Shown piece after piece: positions 1 through 7,821 of a stretch of DNA of 64,000 nucleotides. Each line of letters starts with the position of its first letter. Position 1 is the stretch's first letter. This DNA comes from an uncultured bacterium (GTDB lineage Bacteria; Vulcanimicrobiota; CADAWZ01). Made by a program: the position numbers and the translations under genes. Under the pieces are notes generated by a model. That model saw only the letters and a list, made by a program, of their open reading frames with translations. It searched no databases and was not told where the DNA came from. Location of the stretch: contig CADASF010000009.1 in the NCBI GenBank assembly GCA_902790465.1, positions 1 to 64,000 of the forward strand. The letters are read 5' to 3'.

Positions 1-37
1 CTATCAATATTGGTTCTATTCTTATCATATATAAAAA

Positions 38-91
38 CTCCCTTCTAAATGACATTTTTTATATTATTTTTAATGTCAACTTAGAAGGGAG
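38..91. terminator. Long hairpin in non-coding DNA
   Basis: The arm at 38-56 (ctcccttctaaatgacatt) pairs with 72-91 (aatgtcaacttagaagggag) around a T-rich loop, giving a stem of about 19 bp with one bulge. It may end transcription of a gene left of the window, but there is no clean T-tail on either side, so it could also be a structured repeat. Confidence 0.5.
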
Positions 92-126
92 CATATCAAA
101 GTCTCGGAGGATTTTTTATTTTTATG

Positions 127-225
127 GGTAATATAGGGCGTGTTGGTAAATTCCCAATTAGTATTATGAATGCAAACTGCACAATTTGTGGTAATATAGG
201 GGGTGTTGGTAAATTCCCAATTAGT
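127..225. repeat. Two-copy 36-bp direct repeat
   Basis: A 36-bp unit beginning ggtaatataggg and ending aaattcccaattagt occurs at 127-162 and again at 190-225 with a single difference. A 77-codon reading frame runs through it but continues into a dispersed repeat, so I do not call a gene. Function unknown. Confidence 0.75.
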
Positions 226-240
226 GCTTGTATTTATGGG

Positions 241-345
241 CGATGTCATTGCGAGGGAGCTGTACAAATAGTTAAAGACTCTTTAGAGTTTTTAAAAAAT
301 ACTCTCACAAGGAGGGAGCTACCGTGGCAATCTCAAGCACTTAAA
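241..345 (+). repeat. Dispersed repeat, copy A
   Basis: The left part reads gatgtcattgcgagggagct and the right part reads accgtggcaatctcaa. Together they match the reverse complement of the repeats at 43163-43258 and 50330-50436, but here the two halves are split by about 60 bp. This type (tcattgcgag ... gtggcaatctc) resembles dispersed repeats known in several bacterial groups. It lies outside any confident gene. Confidence 0.6.
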
Positions 346-572
346 TTGCAAAATTAATAACAAAAATTTATTTCTACCCCTCCCTTTATTATACCCCAAA
401 ACTTTGTTAAATTGGCTAAATAGTGCATTTTTTTAAAACTGATTTCAGTGTCGATTTTGTGATTGTTTAGAGTGTGAAGAAAAAATATTTTCTATTTTTT
501 TAAAAGGAATTTAAATCTAAAGTACAGAAAATAAAATTTATTATTAACTTGGAAATTAAAATTATGTCTTTT
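346..572. other. AT-rich spacer with no gene seen
   Basis: No ribosome-binding site leads into a convincing reading frame here. The stretch holds homopolymer runs and, at 540-560, the sequence attattaacttggaaattaa with one further a. That 21-nt string recurs at 37888-37908, just beyond the Cas12a gene. Confidence 0.5.
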
Positions 573-719
573 ACAAACCTTGGTCTTAATTTTGCAAACC
601 TCGGTCTTAATTTTACAAACCTCGGTCTTAATTTTACAAACCTCGGTCTTAATTTTACAAACCTCGGTCTTAATTTTACAAACCCTGGTCTTAATTTTAC
701 AAACCCTGGTCTTAATTTT
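573..719. repeat. 21-bp tandem repeat, seven units
   Basis: Seven head-to-tail 21-bp units start at 573, 594, 615, 636, 657, 678 and 699. Each begins acaaacc (gcaaacc in unit 2) and ends cttaatttt. Variation is limited to the ctcgg/ttgg/ctgg core. Because 21 is a multiple of 3, the array leaves open frames on both strands (heptapeptides such as NLGLNFT), but neither has a good start signal. It lies directly left of the presumed CRISPR leader, so it could be a protein-binding iteron-like array, a slippage minisatellite or part of the leader. Confidence 0.85.
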
Positions 720-812
720 TTAAAAAGGTGGTTATTAGACAAAATATAATGTATTACATAATTTTAATTTTAATGTTTAATAATAATTTTGTAGTATTTT
801 GACCCCGTAAGG
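720..812 (+). promoter_or_regulatory. Presumed CRISPR leader
   Basis: This AT-rich stretch adjoins the first repeat on the side from which a Cas12a-type array would be transcribed. A TATAAT-like -10 box lies at 745-750; no good -35 box is visible. Just before repeat 1 the sequence gacccc-gtaa-gggtc can form a small hairpin that overlaps the repeat start. Assignment rests on position and repeat orientation. Confidence 0.45.
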
Positions 813-1560
813 GTCTAATAACTACCTTAAATGCCTACTATTGTAGGTTTTTCCAATTTTTCCATGACCTTGTGCAGTCTAATAACTACCTTAAATGCCT
901 ACTATTGTAGGTTTATGCAGTAAAAAATGAAACAGAAGAAGAGTCTAATAACTACCTTAAATGCCTACTATTGTAGGTGGTATCTCTCTAAATTTTTATT
1001 TATATGTCTAATAACTACCTTAAATGCCTACTATTGTAGGTACCTAAGAATTTGAGAGCTGCATCTGCGTCTAATAACTACCTTAAATGCCTACTATTGT
1101 AGGTAGTTTCATTAAAATTTTTAAGAATAGATTCGTCTAATAACTACCTTAAATGCCTACTATTGTAGGTTTAGCCTTCGAAAAGGATTTAGATTTGGAA
1201 CGTCTAATAACTACCTTAAATGCCTACTATTGTAGGTGAGCATTTGCTTTAATAATAGATTTTTTATTAGTCTAATAACTACCTTAAATGCCTACTATTG
1301 TAGGTCGCCGTGGACTTGGCTTAATTGCTTCAGAGTCTAATAACTACCTTAAATGCCTACTATTGTAGGTATAACAATGAATACCAATAACCCCGAGGTC
1401 TAATAACTACCTTAAATGCCTACTATTGTAGGTACATAGAGATTCCTTATATTAAGACCCTGTCTAATAACTACCTTAAATGCCTACTATTGTAGGTTGC
1501 TCTGGGTATTTGTCAAATTGGTTGGTCTAATAACTACCTTAAATGCCTACTATTGTAGGT
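813..1560 (+). CRISPR. CRISPR array with Cas12a-type repeats
   Basis: Twelve 36-bp repeats, which read identical, start at 813, 877, 943, 1006, 1069, 1135, 1202, 1270, 1335, 1398, 1462 and 1525, and enclose eleven unique spacers of 27-32 bp. Each repeat starts gtctaataac and ends gcctactattgtaggt. The 3' end folds as CCTAC-TATT-GTAGG-T, the short stem-loop typical of type V-A (Cas12a) crRNA, so transcription is on the + strand and mature crRNAs would carry this handle 5' of the spacer. Canonical Cas12a handles have UCUAC/GUAGA; here the outer U-A pair is C-G, a compensatory change. The last repeat is not degenerate. No adaptation genes lie in the window; the only cas-like gene is the nuclease-dead Cas12a at 34131. 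Confidence 0.97.
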
Positions 1561-1593
1561 TAATATATTAGTAGGTATTATCGATAGAACTGC

Positions 1594-1638
1594 AACTGCC
1601 CCAAATTTTTCGTTAATTACGAAAATTTTGGGGCAGTT
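1594..1638. terminator. Strong hairpin after the CRISPR array
   Basis: The arm aactgccccaaatttttcg (1594-1612) pairs with 1620-1638 with one mismatch in 19 around loop ttaatta. It sits 33 bp past the last repeat, so it probably ends the pre-crRNA transcript, though no long T-run follows immediately. Confidence 0.65.
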
Positions 1639-1684
1639 CTAATTTGAAAGCTCTTTTTTATTATCAGTGTATTAGGAAGTGAAA

Positions 1685-1726
1685 AGCAGGAAAAATTTTT
1701 GTTTAAATTAAAAAAATAATTATTAG
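1685..1726 (+). repeat. Dispersed upstream element, copy 1
   Basis: The pattern gcaggaaaaatttttgt, then taaatt, then aaataattatta recurs at about 37856-37896 and 40813-40853, each time within about 100 bp upstream of a reading frame and its ribosome-binding site. The last two copies are explained by duplication of the aldo/keto reductase gene; this copy is upstream of an unrelated gene, so it may be a mobile or promoter-bearing element. Confidence 0.5.
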
Positions 1727-1773
1727 GTAGTTTACCAACAAGCCCTAATTATTTCTTTTCTTGGAGGGGCGTA

Positions 1774-2754
1774 TTGAATGCAAATTTATTAAATAACAGG
1801 ATAGAATATATAGATGTTTTTAAAGCATTAGGTATTATACTAATGGTTATGGGACATGTGTGGTTTGGAAAGGCTTTTGATTATTTTATACATGCATTCC
1901 ATATGCCGATGTTTTTCTTTATCTCAGGATTTCTTACAAAAAATATAGATACTCCATTTAAAGATTTTTTAATAAAGAAAAGTAAAAGTTTGCTTATTCC
2001 ATATTTTGTATTTGGAATTTTGTTTATTTTTGTAGATTTGATTTGGAATAAATTCGATCCTATTCGTGTAAAAAATCTATTTTGGATATCTACAAATAAG
2101 TTAGGTATTGCAGATGCATTGTGGTTTTTGATAGCACTATTTTTTACAAATATTATTTATTTTTGGATCAATAAATTTAAAGATGAAAATATTAAATGGA
2201 TTGTCGTTATATTTGCAACTTTGCTTGGGTGTGATTTCAAATCTATGTTAAAATTTGCATTGCCTTATGCTATTGGACCAGCTTTAGTTGGTGTTGGATT
2301 ATTTCATGTTGGTAGATGTGTCAAAAAGTATGATTCATTTTTGACAGAAAAAGTGAAAATTTGGCATTTGTTGATTTTATTGCCTATTTTATATTATCTT
2401 ATTTTTAAAAATGGGTACATAAATATGAGGTCTGAACTTTATGCAAATAGATCATTGTTTTTGATTATCGCAATATTGTCTTCTGTTCTCTGTATTCCTA
2501 TTTCAAATTATATCTATAAATTTTTGAACAACAATTTTATTTCAAAATGGCTTTGTGAAGTTGGTAGAGATTCAATAGTATATGTCTGTTTTAATCAGTT
2601 TGCAATATTGCTGTTGAATAAATATCTTCCCCAAATATCTATCTTTTCAAAGATGAGAAATATTTGGATACTTATATTTTCTTTTGTTATTATGTATTTG
2701 ATAAATTTAATTTTGACAAAAACAAAATTAAAAATTTTAATAGGACGATTTTAA
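1774..2754 (+). CDS. Acyltransferase 3 family membrane protein
   Basis: The 326-residue protein starts with a segment typical of acyltransferase 3 (OafA/NodX/YcfA) enzymes: IDVFKALGIILMVMGHV, with the His used in acyl transfer at about residue 28, then a second conserved block FHMPMFFFISGF. About ten hydrophobic segments follow, as expected for an integral inner-membrane O-acyltransferase acting on a surface sugar or peptidoglycan. The substrate cannot be told from sequence. The start is TTG at 1774 behind a strong ggagggg site (1763-1769); the nearby ATG is out of frame. It stands alone between the CRISPR array and small hypothetical genes. A dispersed upstream element (1685-1726) also precedes the aldo/keto reductase genes. 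Confidence 0.85.
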   Translation: MNANLLNNRIEYIDVFKALGIILMVMGHVWFGKAFDYFIHAFHMPMFFFISGFLTKNIDTPFKDFLIKKSKSLLIPYFVFGILFIFVDLIWNKFDPIRVKNLFWISTNKLGIADALWFLIALFFTNIIYFWINKFKDENIKWIVVIFATLLGCDFKSMLKFALPYAIGPALVGVGLFHVGRCVKKYDSFLTEKVKIWHLLILLPILYYLIFKNGYINMRSELYANRSLFLIIAILSSVLCIPISNYIYKFLNNNFISKWLCEVGRDSIVYVCFNQFAILLLNKYLPQISIFSKMRNIWILIFSFVIMYLINLILTKTKLKILIGRF

Positions 2755-2801
2755 GAAATATTTATTAGTATTGGTAAGAAAATTTTTGAGAGAAAAGTAT
2801 A

Positions 2802-3230
2802 ATGAAAAACATATGCTGTACAGGATGTAATTCAGAAAAAATACATAAAATTTCTTCAATCTTACATGTAATTTTTGAACAGAAAAAGTATAATGAAAAC
2901 AGAAATTATTACACTGAATTATGGAAAAAAAGAATTCGTCTAAATTCAAAGTATAATATTTTGTTGATACAAAATAAATATTATCATTATAGATCAAATA
3001 TATTTTGGTTTATATTTTTGTATATTTTTTGTTGTTTTGTATTACCTATTTTTACTCGGATACCATTTGCTGTATATCCATGTAATTATAGGGTGATATT
3101 AAAGAAAAATACAAGTATATTTGTAAAATTACATTTAGCTTATAAAAAAATGACAAGAAAGAAATTTGTAAATATAAGATATGTAAGTTATAGAGCAAGA
3201 GAAGAGATGAATAAATTGGGGATGAAGTGA
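2802..3230 (+). CDS. Small hypothetical protein with one membrane segment
   Basis: This 142-residue frame begins with two closely spaced cysteines (CCTGC), is basic, and has one hydrophobic segment at about residues 68-86 (FWFIFLYIFCCFVLPIF), followed by a basic tail. I do not recognise the family. The upstream gagaga is a weak ribosome-binding site and there is no operon partner. It may be a degraded gene or not translated at all. Confidence 0.35.
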   Translation: MKNICCTGCNSEKIHKISSILHVIFEQKKYNENRNYYTELWKKRIRLNSKYNILLIQNKYYHYRSNIFWFIFLYIFCCFVLPIFTRIPFAVYPCNYRVILKKNTSIFVKLHLAYKKMTRKKFVNIRYVSYRAREEMNKLGMK

Positions 3231-3270
3231 ATATAATAACAAAGAAAATAAGACAAATGCGAGGTTGTGA

Positions 3271-4087
3271 ATGTCTGATTTTATTGAGATTGAATTAACT
3301 CGTGATGTTCTAAAAAAATTGGGTTATAAAATTAAAAAAACAATTGTGGACTAAATATCATGTTTATAACAATAATAAGAGAGTTTTTTCTATTGATATA
3401 CCTGCAACTTATGAATCTGAAGGTCAGAAATACAAAATAACATCTATTGGAAAAGATGTTTTTATTTTTACAGATTTTGAATCTATAAATATTCCAGATA
3501 CTGTCACAAAGATAGATAAAGGTGCTTTTAGTAATTGTAGTTTAAAAAGTATAGTTATACCAGATAGTGTAATGTTTATAGGAGAAGAAGCATTTTTGGG
3601 GGCAGAAAAAATTGAAAATATAACTCTTCCAAATAGTATTATAGAAATAAAGGAAGATTTATTTGCTTGTTGTGATAATTTGAAAAGTATTATTATCCCA
3701 GATTCAGTTACTAAAATAGGAGATTGTGCTTTTAGTGAATCGTCTATAGAAAATATAGTTATCCCAAATTCAGTTACTCAAATTGGTGATAATGTTTTTA
3801 GTGATTGCTCTAAACTAAAAAGTATTTTTATTCCTGAAAGTGTTAAAGAAATAGGCTGTGGAGTATTTAGTGGTTGTTCTTCATTGGAAAATATTGTAAT
3901 TCCAAATAGTGTTGATTTGATTTATGATCTTTCTTCTAATGATATGTTTAAAGATTGTACAAATTTAAAGAAAGTACATTTACCGAAAAAATTGACTTGT
4001 GTTGGGAAGTATTTTTTTAAAAATTGTACTTCACTACAGGAAGTAAATAATATTCCTTTTAAAATTTTTCAGAAAAATATTTATTAG
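3271..4087 (+). pseudogene. BspA-type leucine-rich-repeat protein, frameshifted at an A7 run
   Basis: Translation most likely starts at ATG 3271 after gaggttgtga and runs 27 codons before stopping. The frame from about 3344 to 4087 encodes five to six repeats of the BspA/LRR_5 type, with the recurring pattern IVIPDSVTKIGDCAFSEC, preceded by the usual IPATYESEGQKYKITSIG module. The two frames are offset by one base. Reading the A7 run at 3334-3340 as A6 fuses them into one protein of about 271 residues. BspA-like LRR proteins usually mediate adhesion or protein contacts; no signal peptide is seen. It is either a pseudogene, a phase-variable gene or an assembly error. If only the downstream frame is used, its start would be TTG 3344 with no good ribosome-binding site. 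Confidence 0.7.
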
Positions 4088-4105
4088 GTGGTGAAAATGT
4101 GAAAA

Positions 4106-4633
4106 ATGGCTGAAAAAATAAGCTCTTTTATTATTGAAAATTTTCCATTTGAGTTAAGAGCTGATTTAGATTTGTTATCAAGACGAATTGATGTTGTGAA
4201 CGAAGACAAACAAGATGAATTGTTTAAGATTTTGAGAAAATATAAAATTCAAAATTTTGTTCCAATTCTTATGGGAACTAATCGCTGTACTTTTACTTGG
4301 AATGGCTATATTATTAAATGTGCAGTTGAAGTTGCTGGAACAATTGATAATAAGAAAGAATTTGAAATAGCAAACAAATTACAGCAGTATGTTTGTCAAA
4401 TTTATGAAATTACCAGTAATTGTCACATAATGGTTTGTGAGTACATTCAGCCATTTGATACATTTGAACAGATGCTTGAATATAAAGAGGAAATTCTTTC
4501 AATTTCACATCAACTTTCATTAACTTATTCATTTGAAGATTTTGTAATTGATGAAAAGAATTTTAGAAAATGGGGAATTAGAATTGGAACAAATAAGCCA
4601 GTTTGTCTTGATTTTGCTGATTTTATTAGTTAA
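4106..4633 (+). CDS. Small protein with kinase-like motifs, function unknown
   Basis: This protein of 175 residues has hints of a reduced protein-kinase-like fold: a Lys in a beta-strand context (YIIKCAVE, about residue 72), a helix with Glu, a hinge-like segment IMVCEYIQPFDTFEQM, and CLDFADF near the C-terminus, which resembles a DFG-like metal site. There is no HRD-type catalytic loop, so activity is doubtful. It follows the broken LRR gene by 18 bp and precedes a strong terminator, so the two may have been one unit. The kinase relation is inference from motif order only. Confidence 0.55.
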   Translation: MAEKISSFIIENFPFELRADLDLLSRRIDVVNEDKQDELFKILRKYKIQNFVPILMGTNRCTFTWNGYIIKCAVEVAGTIDNKKEFEIANKLQQYVCQIYEITSNCHIMVCEYIQPFDTFEQMLEYKEEILSISHQLSLTYSFEDFVIDEKNFRKWGIRIGTNKPVCLDFADFIS

Positions 4634-4636
4634 AAA

Positions 4637-4685
4637 AAAGGAGGGTCTTTGAAAAAGCATTTTTTCAAAGACCTTCCTTTTTAGA
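4637..4685. terminator. Bidirectional terminator
   Basis: The arms aaggagggtctttgaaaaa and ttttttcaaagaccttcctt form a near-perfect stem with A-rich and T-rich flanks. It separates two convergent genes, the + strand gene ending at 4633 and the - strand FmdB gene ending at 4692. Confidence 0.9.
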
Positions 4686-4691
4686 AGTTTA

Positions 4692-4916
4692 TTAATGACA
4701 GCAGGAAGAACAATTTCCACCGCTACAGCTTCCACAAGAACAACCGCTTGAATGTGAATGACCACCAGACGATAATCCACTCACAGCAAATGAAGAAAAT
4801 TGTTTTTCTGTGTCTGCACTTTTGCATTTTGGACAAGATGTGTCAGATTTTGAATTTCTGACAAGTCTTTCAAATTCATTTCCACAATTTTTACATTTAA
4901 ATTCAAATATAGGCAT
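4692..4916 (-). CDS. FmdB-family zinc-ribbon protein
   Basis: The 74-residue protein opens MPIFEFKCKNCGNEFE, the hallmark of the FmdB/CxxC_CxxC_SSSS family, followed by CPKC to complete a CxxC...CxxC zinc ribbon. The C-terminus is a Gly/Ser/His/Cys-rich tail with many extra cysteines (from about residue 50), typical of family members that may bind further metal. FmdB was first linked to regulation of formamidase expression, but most members have no proven role. It is a single-gene unit in convergent orientation to its left neighbour. Confidence 0.9.
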   Translation of the reverse strand: MPIFEFKCKNCGNEFERLVRNSKSDTSCPKCKSADTEKQFSSFAVSGLSSGGHSHSSGCSCGSCSGGNCSSCCH

Positions 4917-5101
4917 TTTTTATTCCTCCGTATTTTGTCTTTCGCCTCTTTTGTATATTGTTGGAATAAAATTTTTCGTTTTATCTTCAAAAGTATATTT
5001 TTATAAAATAAAATATTTTCCTTTTTATATACTGGTTACAAACAAAGAGTTTTTAGGAATTTTATCGAAAATACATAATGTAAAGGTTGGAAAAACAAAA
5101 A

Positions 5102-5830
5102 ATGATATGTAAAGTTTGTGGCTATAAATTTAATAAATCAAAAAAAAATTCAAAATGTCCTTTTTGTGGAGAAGAAATTTCTTCACAAAAACAAAAAAGA
5201 AAAAAATACAATAAAAAAAATAATGATAATTCTCTAATTGCTCGACCGCATGAGTATAGTTCAACTATCCCACAAAAATTTAGAGAAGATTGGTTTTGCT
5301 CTTTTGAAATAAATAAAAATGAATTGAAAATGAGTCGCTTTTTAAATGGTGGGCAATTTTCTTTTTTGGGAAATTTAATACTGTTTATAATGGGATTTAT
5401 TTTCCTTTTGGGATTTATTTTCTTTTTTCCATATATTATTGGTATAGTAGAGATAATTTTGATTGGAATGGGTATGTTATTTTTGATAGCTATAATATTT
5501 GCACAAGATTTTACTTATTCTACATATAGAGTAAATTCAAGTGGAATTATTGTAAAAACGCCTTTAAAAGAATATTTTATACCAAAAGAAAAAATTGATT
5601 CTATTGCTTGCAAATGTGTACGTAGAGTTAAAAAAATAGATTTAGATGATAACTATTATGAGTCATTTTACGATCTTTTTATTATATTAAGAAATAAAGA
5701 TAAACATCTTTTTAATAAAATAGACATAGATACTGGATTATGCTACAAAGATAGGATTCAAGTTAAATATTTAGTAGATAAATTCAATGAATATTTAGGA
5801 TTTATACAAGATGAAGGAGATAAAAAATGA
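5102..5830 (+). CDS. Zinc-ribbon membrane protein, paralogue of the next gene
   Basis: This protein of about 242 residues has an N-terminal zinc ribbon (CKVCGYKFN then CPFCGEE), a lysine-rich linker, then a block beginning WFCSFEINKNELKMSRF and two adjacent hydrophobic segments (about residues 90-110 and 120-140). A basic cytoplasmic-type domain follows, containing IPKEKIDSIACKCVRRVKK and ending with DTGLCYKDR...LVDKFNEYLG. The same layout without the ribbon occurs in the next gene, which overlaps its stop by 4 bases (ATGA). I do not recognise a family; the post-membrane part is PH-domain-like in size, which is a guess. ATG 5102 is preferred to TTG 5087, whose ribosome site would be too close. 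Confidence 0.65.
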   Translation: MICKVCGYKFNKSKKNSKCPFCGEEISSQKQKRKKYNKKNNDNSLIARPHEYSSTIPQKFREDWFCSFEINKNELKMSRFLNGGQFSFLGNLILFIMGFIFLLGFIFFFPYIIGIVEIILIGMGMLFLIAIIFAQDFTYSTYRVNSSGIIVKTPLKEYFIPKEKIDSIACKCVRRVKKIDLDDNYYESFYDLFIILRNKDKHLFNKIDIDTGLCYKDRIQVKYLVDKFNEYLGFIQDEGDKK

Positions 5831-6642
5831 ATTTATCAGATATTGAACGATATTTTAAAGGTATAGCTTGTTCATTTGAGCAAAAACAAGATGAACTTAA
5901 AATTTCTCGTTTTGTAAATGGTGGACATTTTTGGCGTCTCGGATTTTATTGTATATATTTTTTATTTATATTTTTTTGTATTTTTTGTGCTATTTTAGGA
6001 AATATATTTGGAAATTGCCTTCCTATGATTTTAGTAATGTTGTTTTCTATTATATTTCCATCCAGTATAAGATATCTAATTTATATTACATTTACTGTAA
6101 ATTTAAAAGGTATTTTGGCAAAAACAATAGATAATAAAAAATATTTTATACCAAGAGAAAAAATTGATTATTGTTTTTCTAAAAAAGTTAAAAGATACAA
6201 ATATAAAAGTTCAGATGAAGCAAAAATATTTTATTGTGTTTTTATTAAATTAAATGAAATTCCTGATGAGCCAATAAAATTTAACCAAGATATTTTGTCT
6301 TCTTTTAATAATGTTTTAAGTGGAAAAATATTTTCTAATTTTAATAAAGTTTGTATTACGGTCTCAGAAGTAGATACTGGTTTGTGCTATGAATCAAAGA
6401 TGCCTGCTAAGTATCTTGCAAATGAATTTAATAAGTATTTAGGAATAGAATTTGTTGAAGAGGAAGAAGTCAAAGAAAAAGATACTGATAAAAAAAGTAA
6501 GAAAAAAACAAAAGATACTGATAAAAAAAGCAAGAAAAAAATAAAAGATACTGAAGAAAAGACGGTCAAAGAAAAAGATATTGATAAAAAAAGTAAGAAA
6601 AAAATAAAAGATAAAAAAAGCAAAGTAAAAGTAGAAAACTAA
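5827..6642 (+). CDS. Membrane protein with lysine-rich repeat tail
   Basis: This 271-residue paralogue of the preceding protein shares SFEQKQDELKISRFVNGGHF, two hydrophobic segments, IPREKIDYCFSKKVKRYK and DTGLCYESKMPAKYLANEFN. It lacks a zinc ribbon but gains a C-terminal tail of about 50 residues built from three repeats of the type KDTDKKSKKKIK, a very basic and probably disordered extension. Its start overlaps the upstream stop, so the two are translationally coupled and may form a membrane heteromer. The tail lies in a DNA repeat that could change length by slippage. Function unknown. Confidence 0.7.
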   Translation: MNLSDIERYFKGIACSFEQKQDELKISRFVNGGHFWRLGFYCIYFLFIFFCIFCAILGNIFGNCLPMILVMLFSIIFPSSIRYLIYITFTVNLKGILAKTIDNKKYFIPREKIDYCFSKKVKRYKYKSSDEAKIFYCVFIKLNEIPDEPIKFNQDILSSFNNVLSGKIFSNFNKVCITVSEVDTGLCYESKMPAKYLANEFNKYLGIEFVEEEEVKEKDTDKKSKKKTKDTDKKSKKKIKDTEEKTVKEKDIDKKSKKKIKDKKSKVKVEN

Positions 6643-6647
6643 AAAAT

Positions 6648-6699
6648 ATGGCAATGTTCAAAAATTCTAAGATTTCTTAAATTTTTTGAACATTGCCAT
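6648..6699. terminator. Bidirectional terminator
   Basis: The arm atggcaatgttcaaaaa (6648-6664) pairs perfectly with 6683-6699. It lies between the convergent membrane-protein gene and the lipoate ligase gene. Confidence 0.9.
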
Positions 6700-6710
6700 A
6701 ACTATATAAT

Positions 6711-7496
6711 TCACCTTTTTTCCATCCATTCTTTGGTCATATATTTATTTTTTTTCAGCTCTTTTATTGCTTCTTTTTCTTCGTCAGTATAATCACCAAT
6801 TTGTTCTGTAAGCCCTAAATTTGTTGCTAATGCTTTTGAAAAGAAATCCATAAAAATATCTTGTTTATCTCTTATTGGGAGTCCTGGAGAAAATTCATCA
6901 TTTTCTGTGCAATCTGTTTTAGAGAATAAATTTAGAAGTTTCTTTTTATCTATTGAAAATGGAATACTTCCATGTTGCATTAGACAGCCACTTCTTCTCA
7001 TTTGGGCTGAGCCTATCAATTTTATACCATTGTATATTAGTTCTGTGTCTGAGGCGTGTGCAAAACATACAGGATCACTTGCTTTTGGGTCTTTGTGTGC
7101 TACTTGAATAGAAGGGGATAGATATGTTATTATTCCCATTTTGTTTAATGCTTTTGCCATTGCAAGGTGAATTAAACGGCAACTTTCAACAATACTACCA
7201 AATTTTCCCTGTGGAATTTTAAAAGTTGCTGAGTATGTTATTTCATCATCATGAAAAACGGCATTTCCCCCTGTCGGTCTTCTTACAATGTCAAAATTAT
7301 TTTTTTCAAGCTCAGCTAAATTTATATCGCTCAATTTTTGATTTCGACCGAGTGAAAGGGTAGGGTGTTCCCAATAGTAAAAACGCAATGTTGAAGTATT
7401 GTATTTTATGCATGAATTTAATAATACTTCATCTGTTGCCATATTTTCAGTAGCAGGTATTTTTTTGTCTTTTATTACTCTGAGTATGTTATTCAT
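6711..7496 (-). CDS. lplA: Lipoate-protein ligase A family (lipoate/octanoate transfer)
   Basis: The frame carries the LplA/LipB/BPL catalytic domain: NMATDEVLLN near the start, RRPTGGNAVFHDDEITYSAT (lipoyl-AMP loop), then GIKLIGSAQMRRSGCLMQHG with the expected catalytic Lys. It should attach lipoate or octanoate to E2/GcvH proteins. A LipS1/LipS2-type radical SAM pair lies at 44304-46051, so in this organism it could charge octanoyl for sulfur insertion. The frame is open up to 7706, but I place the start at ATG 7496 (MNNILRVIKDKKIP), where family members begin. The upstream part is a remnant of a second copy. The C-terminal tail TEQIGDYTDEEKEAIKEL occurs again in that remnant. Confidence 0.85.
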   Translation of the reverse strand: MNNILRVIKDKKIPATENMATDEVLLNSCIKYNTSTLRFYYWEHPTLSLGRNQKLSDINLAELEKNNFDIVRRPTGGNAVFHDDEITYSATFKIPQGKFGSIVESCRLIHLAMAKALNKMGIITYLSPSIQVAHKDPKASDPVCFAHASDTELIYNGIKLIGSAQMRRSGCLMQHGSIPFSIDKKKLLNLFSKTDCTENDEFSPGLPIRDKQDIFMDFFSKALATNLGLTEQIGDYTDEEKEAIKELKKNKYMTKEWMEKR

Positions 7497-7499
7497 ATT

Positions 7500-7602
7500 A
7501 GTTTTATTTTTGTGTAAATTTTGAAATTCCTTTTTTATTGCTTTTTTTTCGTTTTCGGTATAATCTCCAATTTGTTCTGTAACTTCTAAATTTGTTGACT
7601 TT
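7500..7602 (-). pseudogene. 3' remnant of a second lipoate ligase copy
   Basis: Immediately upstream of lplA and in frame with it, the DNA encodes NLEVTEQIGDYTENEKKAIK, which matches the C-terminal tail of the intact gene (NLGLTEQIGDYTDEEKEAIK). The simplest explanation is an old tandem duplication whose first copy lost everything except its 3' end. The intact frame now reads through the remnant, so a long 331-residue product starting at 7706 is conceivable. Confidence 0.7.
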
Positions 7603-7821
7603 CCAAAAAAAATGGCAGTGTTCAAAGTTAAAAAACTTTTATTTTGTATAGAATTTGATAGAAGTAAAATATTTGTAAAACTTTTTATTATGACATATTC
7701 TGTCATAAGTGATATATTATAATAATTTTGTCAAAAGTTTTATTTTTTAAAGGTAAAATATTAAAAAATAGTTAACTATTTTACAATGTGAAAATTTATA
7801 TGTATATAGGAGAAAAATAAA

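Noticed and set aside
124-357. 77-codon frame with a ggagg upstream
   Set aside because: It runs through a two-copy DNA repeat and then through a dispersed repeat, and the ribosome site is about 13 bp from the ATG. The protein shows no plausible fold.
500-749. Open frames on both strands across the 21-bp tandem repeat (heptapeptide repeats)
   Set aside because: Any 21-bp repeat without stops gives such frames on both strands. There is no supported start and no conserved neighbour.
6387-6654. Frames on the - strand opposite the lysine-rich tail (Leu/Phe-rich peptides)
   Set aside because: They are antisense shadows of the AAA-rich repeat coding for the basic tail at 5827-6642.
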